A program made the position numbers and the translations under genes. Of a DNA stretch of 64,000 nucleotides, positions 8,934 to 17,995 are shown piece after piece; the first letter of the stretch is position 1; every line of letters begins with the position of its first letter. The notes under the pieces are model-generated. The model ran no database searches. It saw only the letters and a list, made by a program, of their open reading frames with translations, and was not told the DNA's origin. This DNA comes from Pseudomonas sichuanensis (GTDB lineage: Bacteria > Pseudomonadota > Gammaproteobacteria > Pseudomonadales > Pseudomonadaceae), in the NCBI RefSeq assembly GCF_003231305.1, contig NZ_QKVM01000007.1, forward strand, positions 90,013-154,012, written 5' to 3'.

Positions 8934-10319
8934 TCAGTTGCGATCCAGCCACACGGTCTGGGCATTGGTGAACTCACGCACACCAAAGTGCGACAGCTCG
9001 CGCCCGAAGCCGCTCTTTTTCACGCCGCCGAAGGCCACACGGGGGTCGGAGGCGCAATAGCCGTTGATGAATACGCCACCGGTGTCCAGCGCGCTGGTCA
9101 TGCGCTCGGCCAGGGCGTAGTCGGCGGTGTAGATGGTCGCGGCCAGGCCGAAGTCGCTGTCGTTGGCCAGTTCCACCGCATGGTCGGCGTCACGGGCTGT
9201 GATGATTGCCGCTACCGGGCCGAACAGCTCCTGCTTGAACGCGGTCATGTCCGGGGTGACGTTGGCGAACACGGTCGGTGCGTAGAAGTTGGCCGCGCCT
9301 TCGACCTTGTGGCCGCCCAGCAGCAGGGTGGCGCCTTCAGCCAGCGTGGCCTGCACTTGGCCGTCGAGTTCGTCGCGCAGGTCATAACGGGCCATTGGGC
9401 CGATATAGGTGTCGTCCTGGAGTGGGTTGCCTACCTTGAGCGCACGGGTAGCCTCGACGAACTTGGCGGTGAACGCCTCGACGATGCTTTCTTCGACGAT
9501 CAGGCGCTTGGCCGCGGCGCAGACCTGGCCGGTGTTCTGGTAGCGACCGATCACGGCGGCTTTTACGGCGGCGTCCAGGTCGGCGTCTGCCAGCACGATG
9601 AACGGGTCCGAGCCGCCCAGCTCCAGCACGCACTTCTTCAGCGCGGCACCGGCCTGTGCACCGATGGCCATGCCGGCGCGCACGCTGCCGGTGAGGGTGA
9701 TGGCGGCGATGCGCGGGTCGTTGATGGCGCGGGTAACACCCTCAGGGGTGACGTTGAGCACTTCGAACACGCCCTCAGGCAGGCCGGCGCGCTTGAACAG
9801 GTCGGCCAGCAGGTAGGCGCTGCCCATCACGTTGGGGGCGTGCTTGAGCACGTAGGTGTTGCCGGCCAGCAGGGCGGGCACGGCGCCACGCAGTACCTGC
9901 CAGACCGGGAAGTTCCACGGCATCACGGCGAGGATCGGGCCCAGCGGGCGGTATTCGATACGGGCTTTCTCGATCTGCGTGGGCTCGGCGGCGAGCATCG
10001 CCGGGCCGTGTTCGGCGTACCACTGGCACAGGCCGACGCACTTGGCGACTTCGCCACGGGCCTGAGCGATCGGCTTGCCGATCTCGCGGGCGATCATCTG
10101 GGCGAAAGCTTCGGCGTTGGCCTGCAGGGCGTTGGCCAGGGCGATCAGGTATTCGCTGCGCTGACCCAGCGACACCTTGCGCCACTGGTTGTAGCCAACC
10201 TTGGCGCGTTGCAGCGCCGCTTCCAGTGCGGCGTCGGTGTCGAAGGCATAGTGGCCGATCTGCTCGCCGGTGTAGGGGTCGACGGAGATGGCGTGGGTCA
10301 GGCTGCTGATCTCGCTCAT
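8934..10319 (-). CDS. sad: NAD(P)+ succinate-semialdehyde dehydrogenase (Sad/YneI type)
   Basis: A 461-residue aldehyde dehydrogenase. MPWNFPVWQVLRGAVPALLAGNTYVLKHAPNVMG, GSVRAGMAIGAQAGAALKKCVLELGGSDPF and FINGYCASDPRVAFGGVKKSGFGRELSHFG are nearly identical in pattern to E. coli Sad. The catalytic Cys is C267 (GQVCAAAK) and the general-base Glu is E234 (LELGG). It oxidises succinate semialdehyde to succinate, the last step of putrescine/GABA breakdown. An open frame extends far upstream over the divergent regulator, but the ATG at 10319 matches the family start. The divergent gene is a PtrR homologue, the same arrangement as in E. coli yneI-yneJ. Confidence 0.92.
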   Translation of the reverse strand: MSEISSLTHAISVDPYTGEQIGHYAFDTDAALEAALQRAKVGYNQWRKVSLGQRSEYLIALANALQANAEAFAQMIAREIGKPIAQARGEVAKCVGLCQWYAEHGPAMLAAEPTQIEKARIEYRPLGPILAVMPWNFPVWQVLRGAVPALLAGNTYVLKHAPNVMGSAYLLADLFKRAGLPEGVFEVLNVTPEGVTRAINDPRIAAITLTGSVRAGMAIGAQAGAALKKCVLELGGSDPFIVLADADLDAAVKAAVIGRYQNTGQVCAAAKRLIVEESIVEAFTAKFVEATRALKVGNPLQDDTYIGPMARYDLRDELDGQVQATLAEGATLLLGGHKVEGAANFYAPTVFANVTPDMTAFKQELFGPVAAIITARDADHAVELANDSDFGLAATIYTADYALAERMTSALDTGGVFINGYCASDPRVAFGGVKKSGFGRELSHFGVREFTNAQTVWLDRN

Positions 10320-10383
10320 GGCAGGACTCTCATTGTTTTGAAGGGGTGAGCCCAGACTAGTGGTGGCGCGCTTTAATGAAAAC

Positions 10384-10408
10384 TGAATAATAATGAGCGA
10401 AACATTCA
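10384..10408. promoter_or_regulatory. LysR-type operator candidate between sad and ptrR
   Basis: TGAAT-N15-ATTCA forms an inverted repeat with an inner AATG-N7-CATT. It sits in the 105-base divergent region, directly upstream of the regulator start and about 65 bases from the sad start, where a LysR-type autoregulator and activator would bind. Confidence 0.45.
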
Positions 10409-10424
10409 CGTTTGGAGAATGACT

Positions 10425-11303
10425 GTGGACCTGGTGCAACTGGAGATCTTCAAGGCAGTGGCCGAGCACGGCAGCATCAGCGCTGCCGCCCAGCACATCC
10501 ACCGGGTGCCGTCGAACCTGACCACCCGTATCAAGCAGCTCGAAGAAGACCTCGGCGTCGAGCTGTTCATCCGCGAGAAGAGCCGCCTGCGCCTGTCGCC
10601 GGCCGGCTGGAACTTCCTCGAATACACCCGGCGCATCCTCGACCTGGTGCACGAAGCGCGGTTGACCGTGGCGGGGGAGGACCCGCAAGGCACCTTCGCC
10701 CTGGGCTCGCTGGAAAGTACCGCGGCGGTGCGCATCCCGGCGTTGCTGGCGGCCTACAACCAGCGCTATCCCAAGGTGGACCTCGACCTGTCCACCGGCC
10801 CGTCGGGGACCATGCTCGAAGGCGTGCTGTCCGGGCGCCTGGTGGCCGCTTTCGTCGATGGCCCGGTGCTGCACCCCACGCTCGAAGGCATGCCGGTGTT
10901 CGAGGAGGAGATGATGGTCATCGCACCGCTGCACCATGCCCCGGTCACCCGCGCCCGCGACGTCAATGGTGCGAGCATCTACGCGTTTCGCGCCAATTGC
11001 TCGTACCGCCATCATTTCGAGAGTTGGTTCGTTCACGACCAGGCCGTGCCGGGCAAGATCCACGAAATGGAGTCCTACCACGGCATGCTCGCCTGCGTCA
11101 GCGCAGGCGCGGGCCTGGCGATGATGCCGCGCAGCATGCTCGACAACATGCCCGGTTGCAGCACGGTCAGCGCCTGGCCGATGGCCGAGGACTTTCGCTA
11201 CCTCAAGACCTGGCTGGTGTGGCGCCGAGGCACGGTGTCGCGCAGCCTGAGCATGTTCATCAAATTACTCGAGGAGCGCCGGGCCGAGTCGCTGGCGGGT
11301 TGA
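10425..11303 (+). CDS. ptrR: LysR regulator PtrR (putrescine / sad regulator)
   Basis: A 292-residue LysR protein. The N-terminal helix-turn-helix is [40 protein letters not shown], matching the unusual [10 protein letters not shown] of E. coli PtrR (YneJ). The effector domain shares [15 protein letters not shown] and [13 protein letters not shown] with it. I chose the GTG at 10425: GGAG lies seven bases upstream, and it gives [16 protein letters not shown], equivalent to the E. coli N-terminus. The ATG at 10419 is too close to that ribosome site. It probably regulates the divergent sad gene in response to putrescine breakdown. Confidence 0.9.
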   Translation: MDLVQLEIFKAVAEHGSISAAAQHIHRVPSNLTTRIKQLEEDLGVELFIREKSRLRLSPAGWNFLEYTRRILDLVHEARLTVAGEDPQGTFALGSLESTAAVRIPALLAAYNQRYPKVDLDLSTGPSGTMLEGVLSGRLVAAFVDGPVLHPTLEGMPVFEEEMMVIAPLHHAPVTRARDVNGASIYAFRANCSYRHHFESWFVHDQAVPGKIHEMESYHGMLACVSAGAGLAMMPRSMLDNMPGCSTVSAWPMAEDFRYLKTWLVWRRGTVSRSLSMFIKLLEERRAESLAG

Positions 11304-11338
11304 GTGCGCGGCTTACACGTTAAATACCTGGCGTGATT

Positions 11339-11442
11339 CCTGTGGGAGCGGGTTCACCCGCGAACACGGGCATAGCCCGTGCCAGACAACGAGGTGTCAT
11401 CTTCGCGGGTAAATCGCAGCGGCGAACCGCCGCTCCCACAGG
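11339..11442. repeat. composite REP element
   Basis: Outer arms TGTGGGAGCGGGTTCACCCG and CGGCGAACCGCCGCTCCCACA enclose an inner CACGGGCATAGCCCGTG hairpin. A closely related composite lies at 49079-49167. It is part of a 325-base gene-free stretch (11304-11628). The rest of that stretch (11443-11628) contains a GGCTGCGCAACAGCCCC hairpin and a strong ribosome site at its end, and no other feature I can support. Confidence 0.85.
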
Positions 11443-11628
11443 CAGCTTGCACATCTTGAGTTCGGCGCGATCAGGTGGGAACAACTGTCTTCTTGAAGAG
11501 GCTGGCCTTGCCGGCGATGGGCTGCGCAACAGCCCCATGCGCTGACTAACGGTCCGAAACCCCGCGAACGCGCGCTGCAGCCAGGCATCAAAACTGTGTA
11601 GACCATCCCTCCAAGGGAGGAATGCACC

Positions 11629-12072
11629 ATGCGTACTCATCACTACGGGCTTTGCGCGGCACTGCTGGTAACCCTGGCCATGCCCTGGACCTTGGCCGCC
11701 GCCGCCGACCTCAACGCCCCCATCGACCCACAAGCCGTGCAACTGCAGCCGCAGGAGCAGAACGGCATCCGCTACCTGCAGGGCGGCATTGGCCAGGATG
11801 AGGCCAACGCCTTGCGCCGCACCCCTGGCTACGACCTGCACATCACCCTGTCCACCGGTGCCGAAGGCAAGTTCCAGAGCGGCGCTGCGCTGGACATCCA
11901 GTCTGCCCAAGGCAAGTCGGTGCTGGCCTTGCAGGACGTCGGGCCACTGATCTTCGTGCAACTGCCTCCGGGGCACTACCGGGTGACGGGTAACGCCGAG
12001 GGCCAGAGCGTGCAGCAGCAGGTCAATGTCGACGGCAAGACGCCGGCACGGGTGGACCTGAACTGGCGCTGA
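11629..12072 (+). CDS. small secreted protein of unknown function
   Basis: A 147-residue protein with a Sec signal peptide (MRTHHYGLCAALLVTLAMPWTLAAAADL) and a mature part that looks like a small beta-sandwich. The run LPPGHYRVTGNAEGQSVQQQVNVDGKTPARVDLNW resembles carboxypeptidase-regulatory or prealbumin-like domains, where PPGxYxVT and a final V-x-L strand are common. GGAGG lies eight bases before the ATG. It precedes the PhyH-like gene by 45 bases and may share its transcript. I do not recognise a specific function; its place in the periplasm is inferred from the signal. Confidence 0.75.
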   Translation: MRTHHYGLCAALLVTLAMPWTLAAAADLNAPIDPQAVQLQPQEQNGIRYLQGGIGQDEANALRRTPGYDLHITLSTGAEGKFQSGAALDIQSAQGKSVLALQDVGPLIFVQLPPGHYRVTGNAEGQSVQQQVNVDGKTPARVDLNWR

Positions 12073-12088
12073 GCGATAAGGAGTACAA

Positions 12089-12121
12089 ATGTGCCCCGGG
12101 CTTGTGGAGGGACACCGATGA
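12089..12121 (+). CDS. possible 10-codon leader ORF upstream of the PhyH-like gene
   Basis: ATG at 12089 follows an ideal AAGGAG site with five bases between and encodes MCPGLVEGHR. Its TGA stop overlaps the ATG of the next gene (ATGA at 12118-12121). The better ribosome site belongs to this tiny frame, so it could couple or tune translation of the dioxygenase. The dioxygenase also has its own GGAGG inside the leader, so coupling is not required. Expression has not been shown. Confidence 0.4.
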   Translation: MCPGLVEGHR

Positions 12122-12849
12122 ACCCGCTTGAGTCCCTCCACGAGCAGGGCTTCGCCCTGATACCCAGCGTGCTCGACCCAGCACGCATTGCGTTGCTGCG
12201 CGGTGCCATCGACGGCCTGCAACCGTTGCATTGGGACTACCAGGGCCTGCTCGAACACTACAAGTGTGTGTTCAACCGCGACCCGCTGTGGTTGCCGTTT
12301 CTCGACCTGCCACCTTTGATCGAACTGGCCGAAACAGTGCTGGGCAGCGACTGCCACGTCATCGGCCAGACCGCCTGGCGCAGCCACCCGGGCTATCCGG
12401 GCATGGGCCTGCACCTGGACCATCTGCCCATGGCACTGCCGACCGAGCTGCGCGGTCGCTTGAGCCTGCCCGCCCAGATACTCACCGCACAGCTGTACCT
12501 GTGCGATATCGACCTGGACGTGGGGCCAACCCTTGTCATCCCCGGCAGCCATCGCGCCGGTCGCGCACCTCGAGCGGGAGAGGACAGCTGGCAAGGGCAG
12601 GGCCTGCGCCCGGTGCTGTGCCAGGCGGGCGACGCGCTGGTGATGCGCAGCGATGCCTGGCACAGCGGCGGCGCCAATCGCAGTGCCGAGCGGGTGCGCG
12701 ACATGCTGCAGGTGCATTACGGCCGACGCATGGTGGCGCAGAAGTTCTCGCCCTATCTCACCTGGCGTTTCAACCCCGAGGTGCTCGCCGCGGCGACGGC
12801 GCGCCAGCGGCGCTTGCTGGGTGAGCATGAAGAATCGGTCTACGACTGA
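12118..12849 (+). CDS. phytanoyl-CoA dioxygenase (PhyH)-family Fe(II)/2-oxoglutarate enzyme
   Basis: A 243-residue jelly-roll oxygenase. The iron triad is visible as H99-x-D101 (HLDHLP) and H182 (DAWHSGGANRS), and R188 just after is placed to hold 2-oxoglutarate. The start at 12118 follows GGAGG at a spacing of seven bases; a GTG at 12091 would add nine residues. PhyH proteins hydroxylate lipids, amino acids or secondary metabolites. The bacterial members are diverse, so the substrate here cannot be named. It is in line with the small secreted protein upstream and is followed by 200 non-coding bases before pagL. Confidence 0.82.
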   Translation: MNPLESLHEQGFALIPSVLDPARIALLRGAIDGLQPLHWDYQGLLEHYKCVFNRDPLWLPFLDLPPLIELAETVLGSDCHVIGQTAWRSHPGYPGMGLHLDHLPMALPTELRGRLSLPAQILTAQLYLCDIDLDVGPTLVIPGSHRAGRAPRAGEDSWQGQGLRPVLCQAGDALVMRSDAWHSGGANRSAERVRDMLQVHYGRRMVAQKFSPYLTWRFNPEVLAAATARQRRLLGEHEESVYD

Positions 12850-13049
12850 ACAAGGCGTTGGCCAGTAGTGGCAAAGTACTTTCAACTTGTGGCGTGATCA
12901 GATAATAATCGAGAAAACTATTACCACTTGTGACCTGGTTGGATGCACCAGCTCATGGGTGCATAACGAGGGGCCCAAGCCCCCATTTGCCGCAGGCCTG
13001 CGCACGCCAGGCCGGGCCTGTTCGTGAAGACCCTCAGGAGTAGTCATAG

Positions 13050-13571
13050 ATGAATACCCGTCTTGCCAGTTCCCTGGCCGCATTCGTGCTGGCGTTCGCC
13101 GGCGCCAACCTGGCCCAGGCCGCACAGCTGTCCGGTGCAATCGGCGCCACCAGCCAGGGCGACATGACCTACCGTCTCGGTGCGTCGTTCGACTGGGACA
13201 AGCGTTGGCTGGAAAGCAGTGCGGGCCACCTGACGGGTTATTGGGATGCGGCCTACACATACTGGGAAGGTGGCGACTACAGCGGCGCCCACTCGCTGTC
13301 ATTGAGCCCGGTGTTCGTCTATGAGTTCAGCGGCTTCACCTATACCCCGTTCATCGAGGCCGGCATCGGCCTGGCGGCGTTCTCCAAGACCGAGGTCGGC
13401 GACCAGCGTCTGGGTTCTTCGGTCAACTTCGAAGACCGCATCGGCTTTGGCCTGAAACTGCCGGCCGATCAGAAGATCGGCATCCGCGCCATGCATTACT
13501 CCAATGCCGGCATCAAGCAGCCCAACGACGGCATCGAGTCGTACTCGCTGTTCTACAGCAAGGGCTTCTGA
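13050..13571 (+). CDS. pagL: lipid A 3-O-deacylase PagL
   Basis: A 173-residue outer-membrane beta-barrel enzyme, the same precursor length as P. aeruginosa PagL. A signal peptide ends near residue 25 (LAQA-AQ). The catalytic triad is complete: H149 and S151 in AMHYSNAGIKQPNDGIESYS, and E163. The last residue is Phe, as needed for barrel assembly. PagL removes the 3-position acyl chain of lipid A in the outer leaflet, which lowers endotoxicity and changes permeability. A 200-base region precedes it, with an AT-rich patch at 12898-12930 in an otherwise GC-rich background that probably holds the promoter; I could not fix its -35 element. Confidence 0.92.
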   Translation: MNTRLASSLAAFVLAFAGANLAQAAQLSGAIGATSQGDMTYRLGASFDWDKRWLESSAGHLTGYWDAAYTYWEGGDYSGAHSLSLSPVFVYEFSGFTYTPFIEAGIGLAAFSKTEVGDQRLGSSVNFEDRIGFGLKLPADQKIGIRAMHYSNAGIKQPNDGIESYSLFYSKGF

Positions 13572-13615
13572 GCCACTGCAGGGTTAGCCAACCGGCCTCG
13601 CCCAGGCGGGCGCGG

Positions 13616-14506
13616 TCAGCGCACCGCCTTGATCGCCAGCACGTTGCACAGCGGGTGCTCCAACACGTGCGACGTCGTCCCGCCGAGAAAGGTGTGCAGC
13701 GCATCATGCCGGTGAGTGCCCATGACGATCACGTCGATGCGGCTGTGGCTGACGTACTGGGCGATCGCCTTGATCGCCGGCCCTTCGAGGAAGTGCCTGC
13801 GCTCCAGGGCAATCTCATAGTGATCGCCCAGGCGGTTGAACGCCGCGCGCTGGGCGGCGCGCACGCTGCCTTCGAAGCCGGGCATGGTCACGGTGCCGGC
13901 GCCGAAGTCGGCGATATGGGTTTTTGCCGCGTCGCACACGTGCAGCAGGTGCAGCTCGGCGTTGCACTGCAGGGCCAGGGCATGGGCGCTGCGGAACACC
14001 TGGTCGTCCAGGTGCTCGCCGGCACCGTGCAGGTTGAGGTCGACCGCTGCGGCGATCTGGCGGGGCAGGGGCAGGCGGACATCGCTGACCAGGTGCACGG
14101 CCACCGGGCTGTCCTTGAGCAGTTGCCAGTCCAGTGGGGTGACCAGCAGGCGCTTGAGCACCGGTTCGTGCTGCACGTCCTTGACCAGCAGGTCGCAGCC
14201 CAGGCGCTCGATCTGTTCGACGGCACTGCCCAGCGGGTCGCGGGTCAGCAGCAGTTCGGTCGACACATCCAGCCCGTTGTCGGACAGTTGCTCCTTCGCG
14301 TCCGCCAGCCATTGCCGGTTATCGGCGAGCAGCCGCTCGCGCTCGCGGCCATCGCTCATCAGCCCGAAGGTATCGACGTCGTCGACGAATACATTGATGT
14401 CCAGCAGGGCCCCGCTGGACTCCGCCAGTGCTGCGGCCCGTTGCAGGGCAGGGCTGTAGCGCATCTGCGGGCCGAGCATGACGAACAAACGCTTGAACTG
14501 GCTCAT
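13616..14506 (-). CDS. tandem universal stress protein (UspE-like)
   Basis: A 296-residue protein made of two Usp domains (about 1-150 and 151-296). The second ends with the nucleotide-binding pattern VIVMGTHRHDALHTFLGGTTSHVLEHPLCNVLAIK, matching G-2x-G-9x-G(S/T). The first lacks that full pattern and has VKDVQHEP instead, so only one half may bind ATP. Tandem Usp proteins help cells survive starvation, oxidants and low oxygen. A good GGAGGTG ribosome site precedes the start. It stands alone between pagL (convergent) and a long inverted repeat. Confidence 0.9.
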   Translation of the reverse strand: MSQFKRLFVMLGPQMRYSPALQRAAALAESSGALLDINVFVDDVDTFGLMSDGRERERLLADNRQWLADAKEQLSDNGLDVSTELLLTRDPLGSAVEQIERLGCDLLVKDVQHEPVLKRLLVTPLDWQLLKDSPVAVHLVSDVRLPLPRQIAAAVDLNLHGAGEHLDDQVFRSAHALALQCNAELHLLHVCDAAKTHIADFGAGTVTMPGFEGSVRAAQRAAFNRLGDHYEIALERRHFLEGPAIKAIAQYVSHSRIDVIVMGTHRHDALHTFLGGTTSHVLEHPLCNVLAIKAVR

Positions 14507-14614
14507 CGCACACCTCCACGTGTGGCAGCCCCCCGTTCATGCCTGATCTGTATGGCCCTTGCCGTGCGTTGCGGTGCGGGCGTTGCCCAATGAGTTTAGC
14601 TGTTGGAAGACTTT

Positions 14615-14750
14615 GCGCGCCCCTGTAGGAGCGGCCTTGTGCCGCGAAAGGGCTGCGCAGCAGCCCCGGCGATTGTTGAGGCGACGCTGATATCTGGGGC
14701 TGCTGCGCAGCCCTTTCGCGGCACAAGGCCGCTCCTACAGGGGGCGCGCA
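14615..14750. repeat. inverted repeat with about 50-base arms
   Basis: Arms beginning GCGCGCCCCTGTAGGAGCGG and ending in the reverse complement are almost perfect over about 50 bases, around a 27-base spacer (14668-14694). It lies between the starts/stops of the Usp gene and the acyl-CoA dehydrogenase gene, ending only a few bases from the dehydrogenase stop. A degenerate relative is at 25521-25637. It could form a large cruciform or a strong terminator for both flanks. Confidence 0.9.
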
Positions 14751-14756
14751 GCGCAT

Positions 14757-15908
14757 TCAAAGGGCGTAATGCTTCAACTCCCGCGCAATCAGCATGCGCT
14801 GGATCTCGCTCGACCCTTCGTAGATCTGGGTAATCCGCGCATCGCGGTAGTACTTCTCCACCGGGTAGTCTTCCAGGTAGCCGTACCCACCATGCACCTG
14901 GATCGCCATCGAGCACACCCGCTCAGCCATTTCCGAGGCGAACAACTTGGCCTGGGAGGCCTCCGACAAACACGGCTTGCCGGCCGTGCGCAACCGCGCG
15001 GCATGCAGGATCAGCAAGCGCGCAGCGTTGATCTGCACCTGCATGTCGGCCAGTAGGTTGGCGATGCTCTGGTGCTCGTTGATTGGCTTGCCGAACTGGA
15101 TGCGGTCACGCGAATACAGCAGCGCCGCCTCGAACGCCGCACGGGCGATGCCCAGGGCCTGGGCGGCGATGCCGATGCGCCCGCCTTCGAGGTTGGACAG
15201 GGCGATCGCCAGCCCCTTGCCACGCTCACCCAGCAGGTTGGCGGCAGGGATACGGCAGTTGTCCAGGGTGACCGCGCAGGTATCGGAGGCGCGGATACCC
15301 ATCTTGTGTTCGCTGCGGTCGACCTTGAACCCCGGGTTGTCGGTGGGCACCAGGAACGCCGACAGGCCTTTCTTGCCCAGGTCCGGGTCGGTCACCGCGA
15401 ACACGATGGCCAGCTTGGCGCGGCGGGCGTTGCTGACGAACTGCTTGGCACCGTTGATCACCCACTGGCCATCGATCAGCTCGGCGCGAGTGCGCAGGTT
15501 GTGGGCTTCGGAGCCCGCCTGGGGTTCGGTCAGGCAGAAACAGCCGATCACTTCACCGCTGGCCAGCTTCGGCAGCCAGGCCTGTTGTTGCTCAGGGTTG
15601 CCGTAGGCCAGCAGCGGGCCGCAGCCCACCGAGTTGTGAATGCTCATCAGCGCCCCGATGGCGCCGTCACCGGCCGAGATTTCCTCCACCGCCAGGGCAT
15701 AGGCGACGTAGTCGGTGTAGCTGCCGCCGAACTGTTCCGGCGCGACCATGCCGAGCAGGCCCAGTTCGCCCATCTTGCGCACCACCTCGTCATCGATCCA
15801 GCCGGCCTTTTCCCAGGCCTGGGCGTGGGGCGCGATCTCGCCACGGGCGAAATCCCGCGCCATGTCGCGGATCATGATCTGTTCTTCGCTCAGTTCCAGG
15901 TCTTGCAT
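14757..15908 (-). CDS. acyl-CoA dehydrogenase (short/branched-chain type)
   Basis: A 383-residue flavoprotein. Start 15908 ([20 protein letters not shown]) is the family start; a longer frame would add 18 residues overlapping the upstream gene. [18 protein letters not shown] and [16 protein letters not shown] form the FAD/substrate region, and the catalytic Glu is in [15 protein letters not shown]. It introduces the 2,3-double bond into an acyl-CoA and passes electrons to ETF. Being 16 bases downstream of a 3-hydroxyisobutyryl-CoA hydrolase-like gene, it may be the isobutyryl-CoA dehydrogenase of valine breakdown; short straight-chain substrates remain possible. Confidence 0.88.
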   Translation of the reverse strand: MQDLELSEEQIMIRDMARDFARGEIAPHAQAWEKAGWIDDEVVRKMGELGLLGMVAPEQFGGSYTDYVAYALAVEEISAGDGAIGALMSIHNSVGCGPLLAYGNPEQQQAWLPKLASGEVIGCFCLTEPQAGSEAHNLRTRAELIDGQWVINGAKQFVSNARRAKLAIVFAVTDPDLGKKGLSAFLVPTDNPGFKVDRSEHKMGIRASDTCAVTLDNCRIPAANLLGERGKGLAIALSNLEGGRIGIAAQALGIARAAFEAALLYSRDRIQFGKPINEHQSIANLLADMQVQINAARLLILHAARLRTAGKPCLSEASQAKLFASEMAERVCSMAIQVHGGYGYLEDYPVEKYYRDARITQIYEGSSEIQRMLIARELKHYAL

Positions 15909-15924
15909 CTGCGTACTCCCGGCC

Positions 15925-16995
15925 TTACAGGCCTTCGAAGAATTGGTCGACCCGCTGGGCATTGAGCGCCGCCAGGGTCGGCGGGTTCCAGCGCGGTTGC
16001 TTGTCCTTGTCGATGATCAGGGCGCGCACGCCCTCGATGATGTCGCCGTGGTCGAACCACTGGCGGTCGATGTGCAGCTCCATGGCGAAGCAGTCTTCCA
16101 GCGCCAGGTGGCGGCCACGGCGCAACAGCTCAAGGGTCACGGCCATGGCCAGCGGCGAGCGGGTCTGCAGCAGGTCGGCGGTGTCCAGCGCCCATTGATG
16201 GCAGTCGCCGATGCTCACCGCGCGCAGTTGCTCGATGATGCTGGGCAGGTCGGGCAGGGCGAAGTAGTGATCGATCACCGGGCGCAGCTTGGCCAGCGGC
16301 GCATCGCCCAGGGTCTGGGTGCCAAGCCGCGCGAGCAGGCCTTGCAGGTCCTTGAGCGGGTGGTCGCCGAATGCCAGGCGGTCGAGGCCCTCATCCAGGG
16401 CGGCCAGTTTGTCGCTGTCCAGGTACCAGTCGGCGAGGCCGCAGTACAAGGCGTCGGCGGCCTTTATCTGGGTGCCGCTGACGCCCAGGTAGATACCCAG
16501 CTCGCCGGGCACCCGCGGCAGGAAATAGCTGCCGCCGACATCGGGGAAGTAACCGATGCCCACCTCGGGCATCCCCAGGCGGCTGCGCTCGGTGACGATA
16601 CGCAGGTCGCAGCCCTGGGCCAGGCCCATGCCACCGCCCAGGGTGAAGCCGTCCATCAGCACCATGACCGGCTTGCGGTAACGGTGGATGCACAGGTCGA
16701 GGGCGTATTCCTCTTCGAAGAAGTCCAGGTGCAGGCGCTGGCTGGCCTTGTAGCTGTCATGCAGCGAGCGGATATCGCCACCGGCGCAGAAGCCCTTCGG
16801 CCCTTCGCCGCGCAGCACCACGGCCTGCACGTCGGCGTCCTGGGCCCAGCGATGCAGGTGTTTTTGCAGGCTGCGAACCATGTCGAGGGTAAGGGCATTG
16901 AGGCCGGCGGGGCGGTTGAGGGTGAGGTGGCCGATATGGTTACGGACCTCGGCCAGTACATGATCCGTTGCCGAGGTGTGAGCGTGCGCGGTCAT
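15925..16995 (-). CDS. 3-hydroxyisobutyryl-CoA hydrolase-like crotonase
   Basis: A 356-residue crotonase-fold protein, longer than enoyl-CoA hydratases and of the size of HIBYL-CoA hydrolases. The oxyanion segment [13 protein letters not shown], the [14 protein letters not shown] helix and [27 protein letters not shown] with its E and D are as in the hydrolase subfamily. The C-terminal RGVRAL-like segment ([18 protein letters not shown]) is also characteristic. It would release 3-hydroxyisobutyrate from the CoA ester in valine degradation. It is the first gene of a pair with the acyl-CoA dehydrogenase. AGGGAG precedes the ATG. Confidence 0.87.
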   Translation of the reverse strand: MTAHAHTSATDHVLAEVRNHIGHLTLNRPAGLNALTLDMVRSLQKHLHRWAQDADVQAVVLRGEGPKGFCAGGDIRSLHDSYKASQRLHLDFFEEEYALDLCIHRYRKPVMVLMDGFTLGGGMGLAQGCDLRIVTERSRLGMPEVGIGYFPDVGGSYFLPRVPGELGIYLGVSGTQIKAADALYCGLADWYLDSDKLAALDEGLDRLAFGDHPLKDLQGLLARLGTQTLGDAPLAKLRPVIDHYFALPDLPSIIEQLRAVSIGDCHQWALDTADLLQTRSPLAMAVTLELLRRGRHLALEDCFAMELHIDRQWFDHGDIIEGVRALIIDKDKQPRWNPPTLAALNAQRVDQFFEGL

Positions 16996-17074
16996 CGCGT
17001 TCTCCCTGCTTTGTTATTGATTTTCCAAGTGAAGCCTGGAATGCGCGGGCGGGTCGCAGGATCCTGTCATGCGA

Positions 17075-17098
17075 ATTTGCCTTGCACAATTGGCAAAT
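17075..17098. promoter_or_regulatory. inverted repeat, possible operator of the valine-type pair
   Basis: ATTTGCC-N10-GGCAAAT is a perfect 7+7 inverted repeat about 80 bases upstream of the hydrolase start. A GGATCCTG motif occurs on both sides. It is not a REP element and is not followed by a T run, so an operator is more likely than a terminator. It could serve either the hydrolase gene or, as a hairpin, the end of the luxR-type gene. Confidence 0.4.
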
Positions 17099-17174
17099 CT
17101 GCAGGGTTAGGCTGCATTTTTACCTTGGGTGCGCGCCTTCTGGCCGAGGTGGTTTCACTTTAACCCGTTGCCTC

Positions 17175-17966
17175 TCAAGGATCCTGCGGATCATGCCCCA
17201 ACGATTGCAGGAACAACGAAAACAACTCCGACTGCGAGGAAATATCCAGCTTGGCGTACAGGTGCCGCCGATGCACCTTGACCGTCTCCGGCGAGATCGC
17301 CAGCCGTTCGGCCATGGCTTTCGACGAATACCCGCGCAACACCAGCCGGGCGATCTCCAGCTCGCGCTCCGACAGCACCTTGGCGCCGAACAGGCTCATG
17401 GCGTCGCGCACCTGGCTGGCCATCGCCGGGGCCGGGCGCTGGCCTTGCTGTTGCCAGTGCTGGCCGAGCAGCGCCAGCACCCACGGGCAGACCATCACCA
17501 GCAGGCCATGCTGCGCCGCCGCGAAGCGCTGGCGGCTGCCCAGCGACAGCGACAGGGCGCCGCTGTCGCCCAGTTGCACGATGAACTGCATTTCGTCTTC
17601 CAGCACATGGTCGTGGAAGTAGGTGAGGTAGTACTCGCTCTGGCGGAACTGGTCCGGCGCCACTTCTTCCAGGCGGTGCAGGCCATCGCCGATGCCTTCC
17701 TGGCAGGCCTGGTAGAAGGGGTCGAGCTGGTACAGCCCGCTCAGGTACAGGGCCATGGCCTCAGGGTTGCCCTCGCCGCGGGCGTCGAAGATCTCCAGCG
17801 CCCGCGGCAGGCCGGCGCGGGGGTAGAACATCGCCAGGGCATTGTCGAACGGCACCCAGTGCTGCAACAGCAGCATCAACTGGCGCCAGAAGCGCGGCTG
17901 GCCGAGCTGCTCGACGGTGCGGGCCAGGCCCGCGTGGGCGCTGGCTTCGGTGAACAGGTTGTGCAT
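17175..17966 (-). CDS. LuxR-family transcriptional regulator
   Basis: A 263-residue regulator with a C-terminal LuxR/FixJ helix-turn-helix (about residues 200-258: LSERELEIARLVLRGYSSKAMAERLAISPETVKVHRRHLYAKL). The N-terminal 190 residues have no receiver or autoinducer signature that I recognise; they may be a GAF/PAS-like sensor (FDNALAMFYPRAGLPRAL). It is divergent from the APC permease and aminopeptidase genes across a 267-base region that contains a TACCC-N5-GGGTA dyad, so I infer that it controls them. Confidence 0.85.
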   Translation of the reverse strand: MHNLFTEASAHAGLARTVEQLGQPRFWRQLMLLLQHWVPFDNALAMFYPRAGLPRALEIFDARGEGNPEAMALYLSGLYQLDPFYQACQEGIGDGLHRLEEVAPDQFRQSEYYLTYFHDHVLEDEMQFIVQLGDSGALSLSLGSRQRFAAAQHGLLVMVCPWVLALLGQHWQQQGQRPAPAMASQVRDAMSLFGAKVLSERELEIARLVLRGYSSKAMAERLAISPETVKVHRRHLYAKLDISSQSELFSLFLQSLGHDPQDP

Positions 17967-17995
17967 GATCCCCCAGGCATTCGCAATGTAGACCT

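Noticed and set aside
10320..11081. Upstream extension of the sad gene over the divergent LysR gene
   Set aside because: The extra residues are the antisense of ptrR; the ATG at 10319 gives the family N-terminus.
11339..11442. CRISPR or IS element for the clustered palindromes
   Set aside because: Units are paired REP arms without regular spacers, terminal inverted repeats or a transposase gene.
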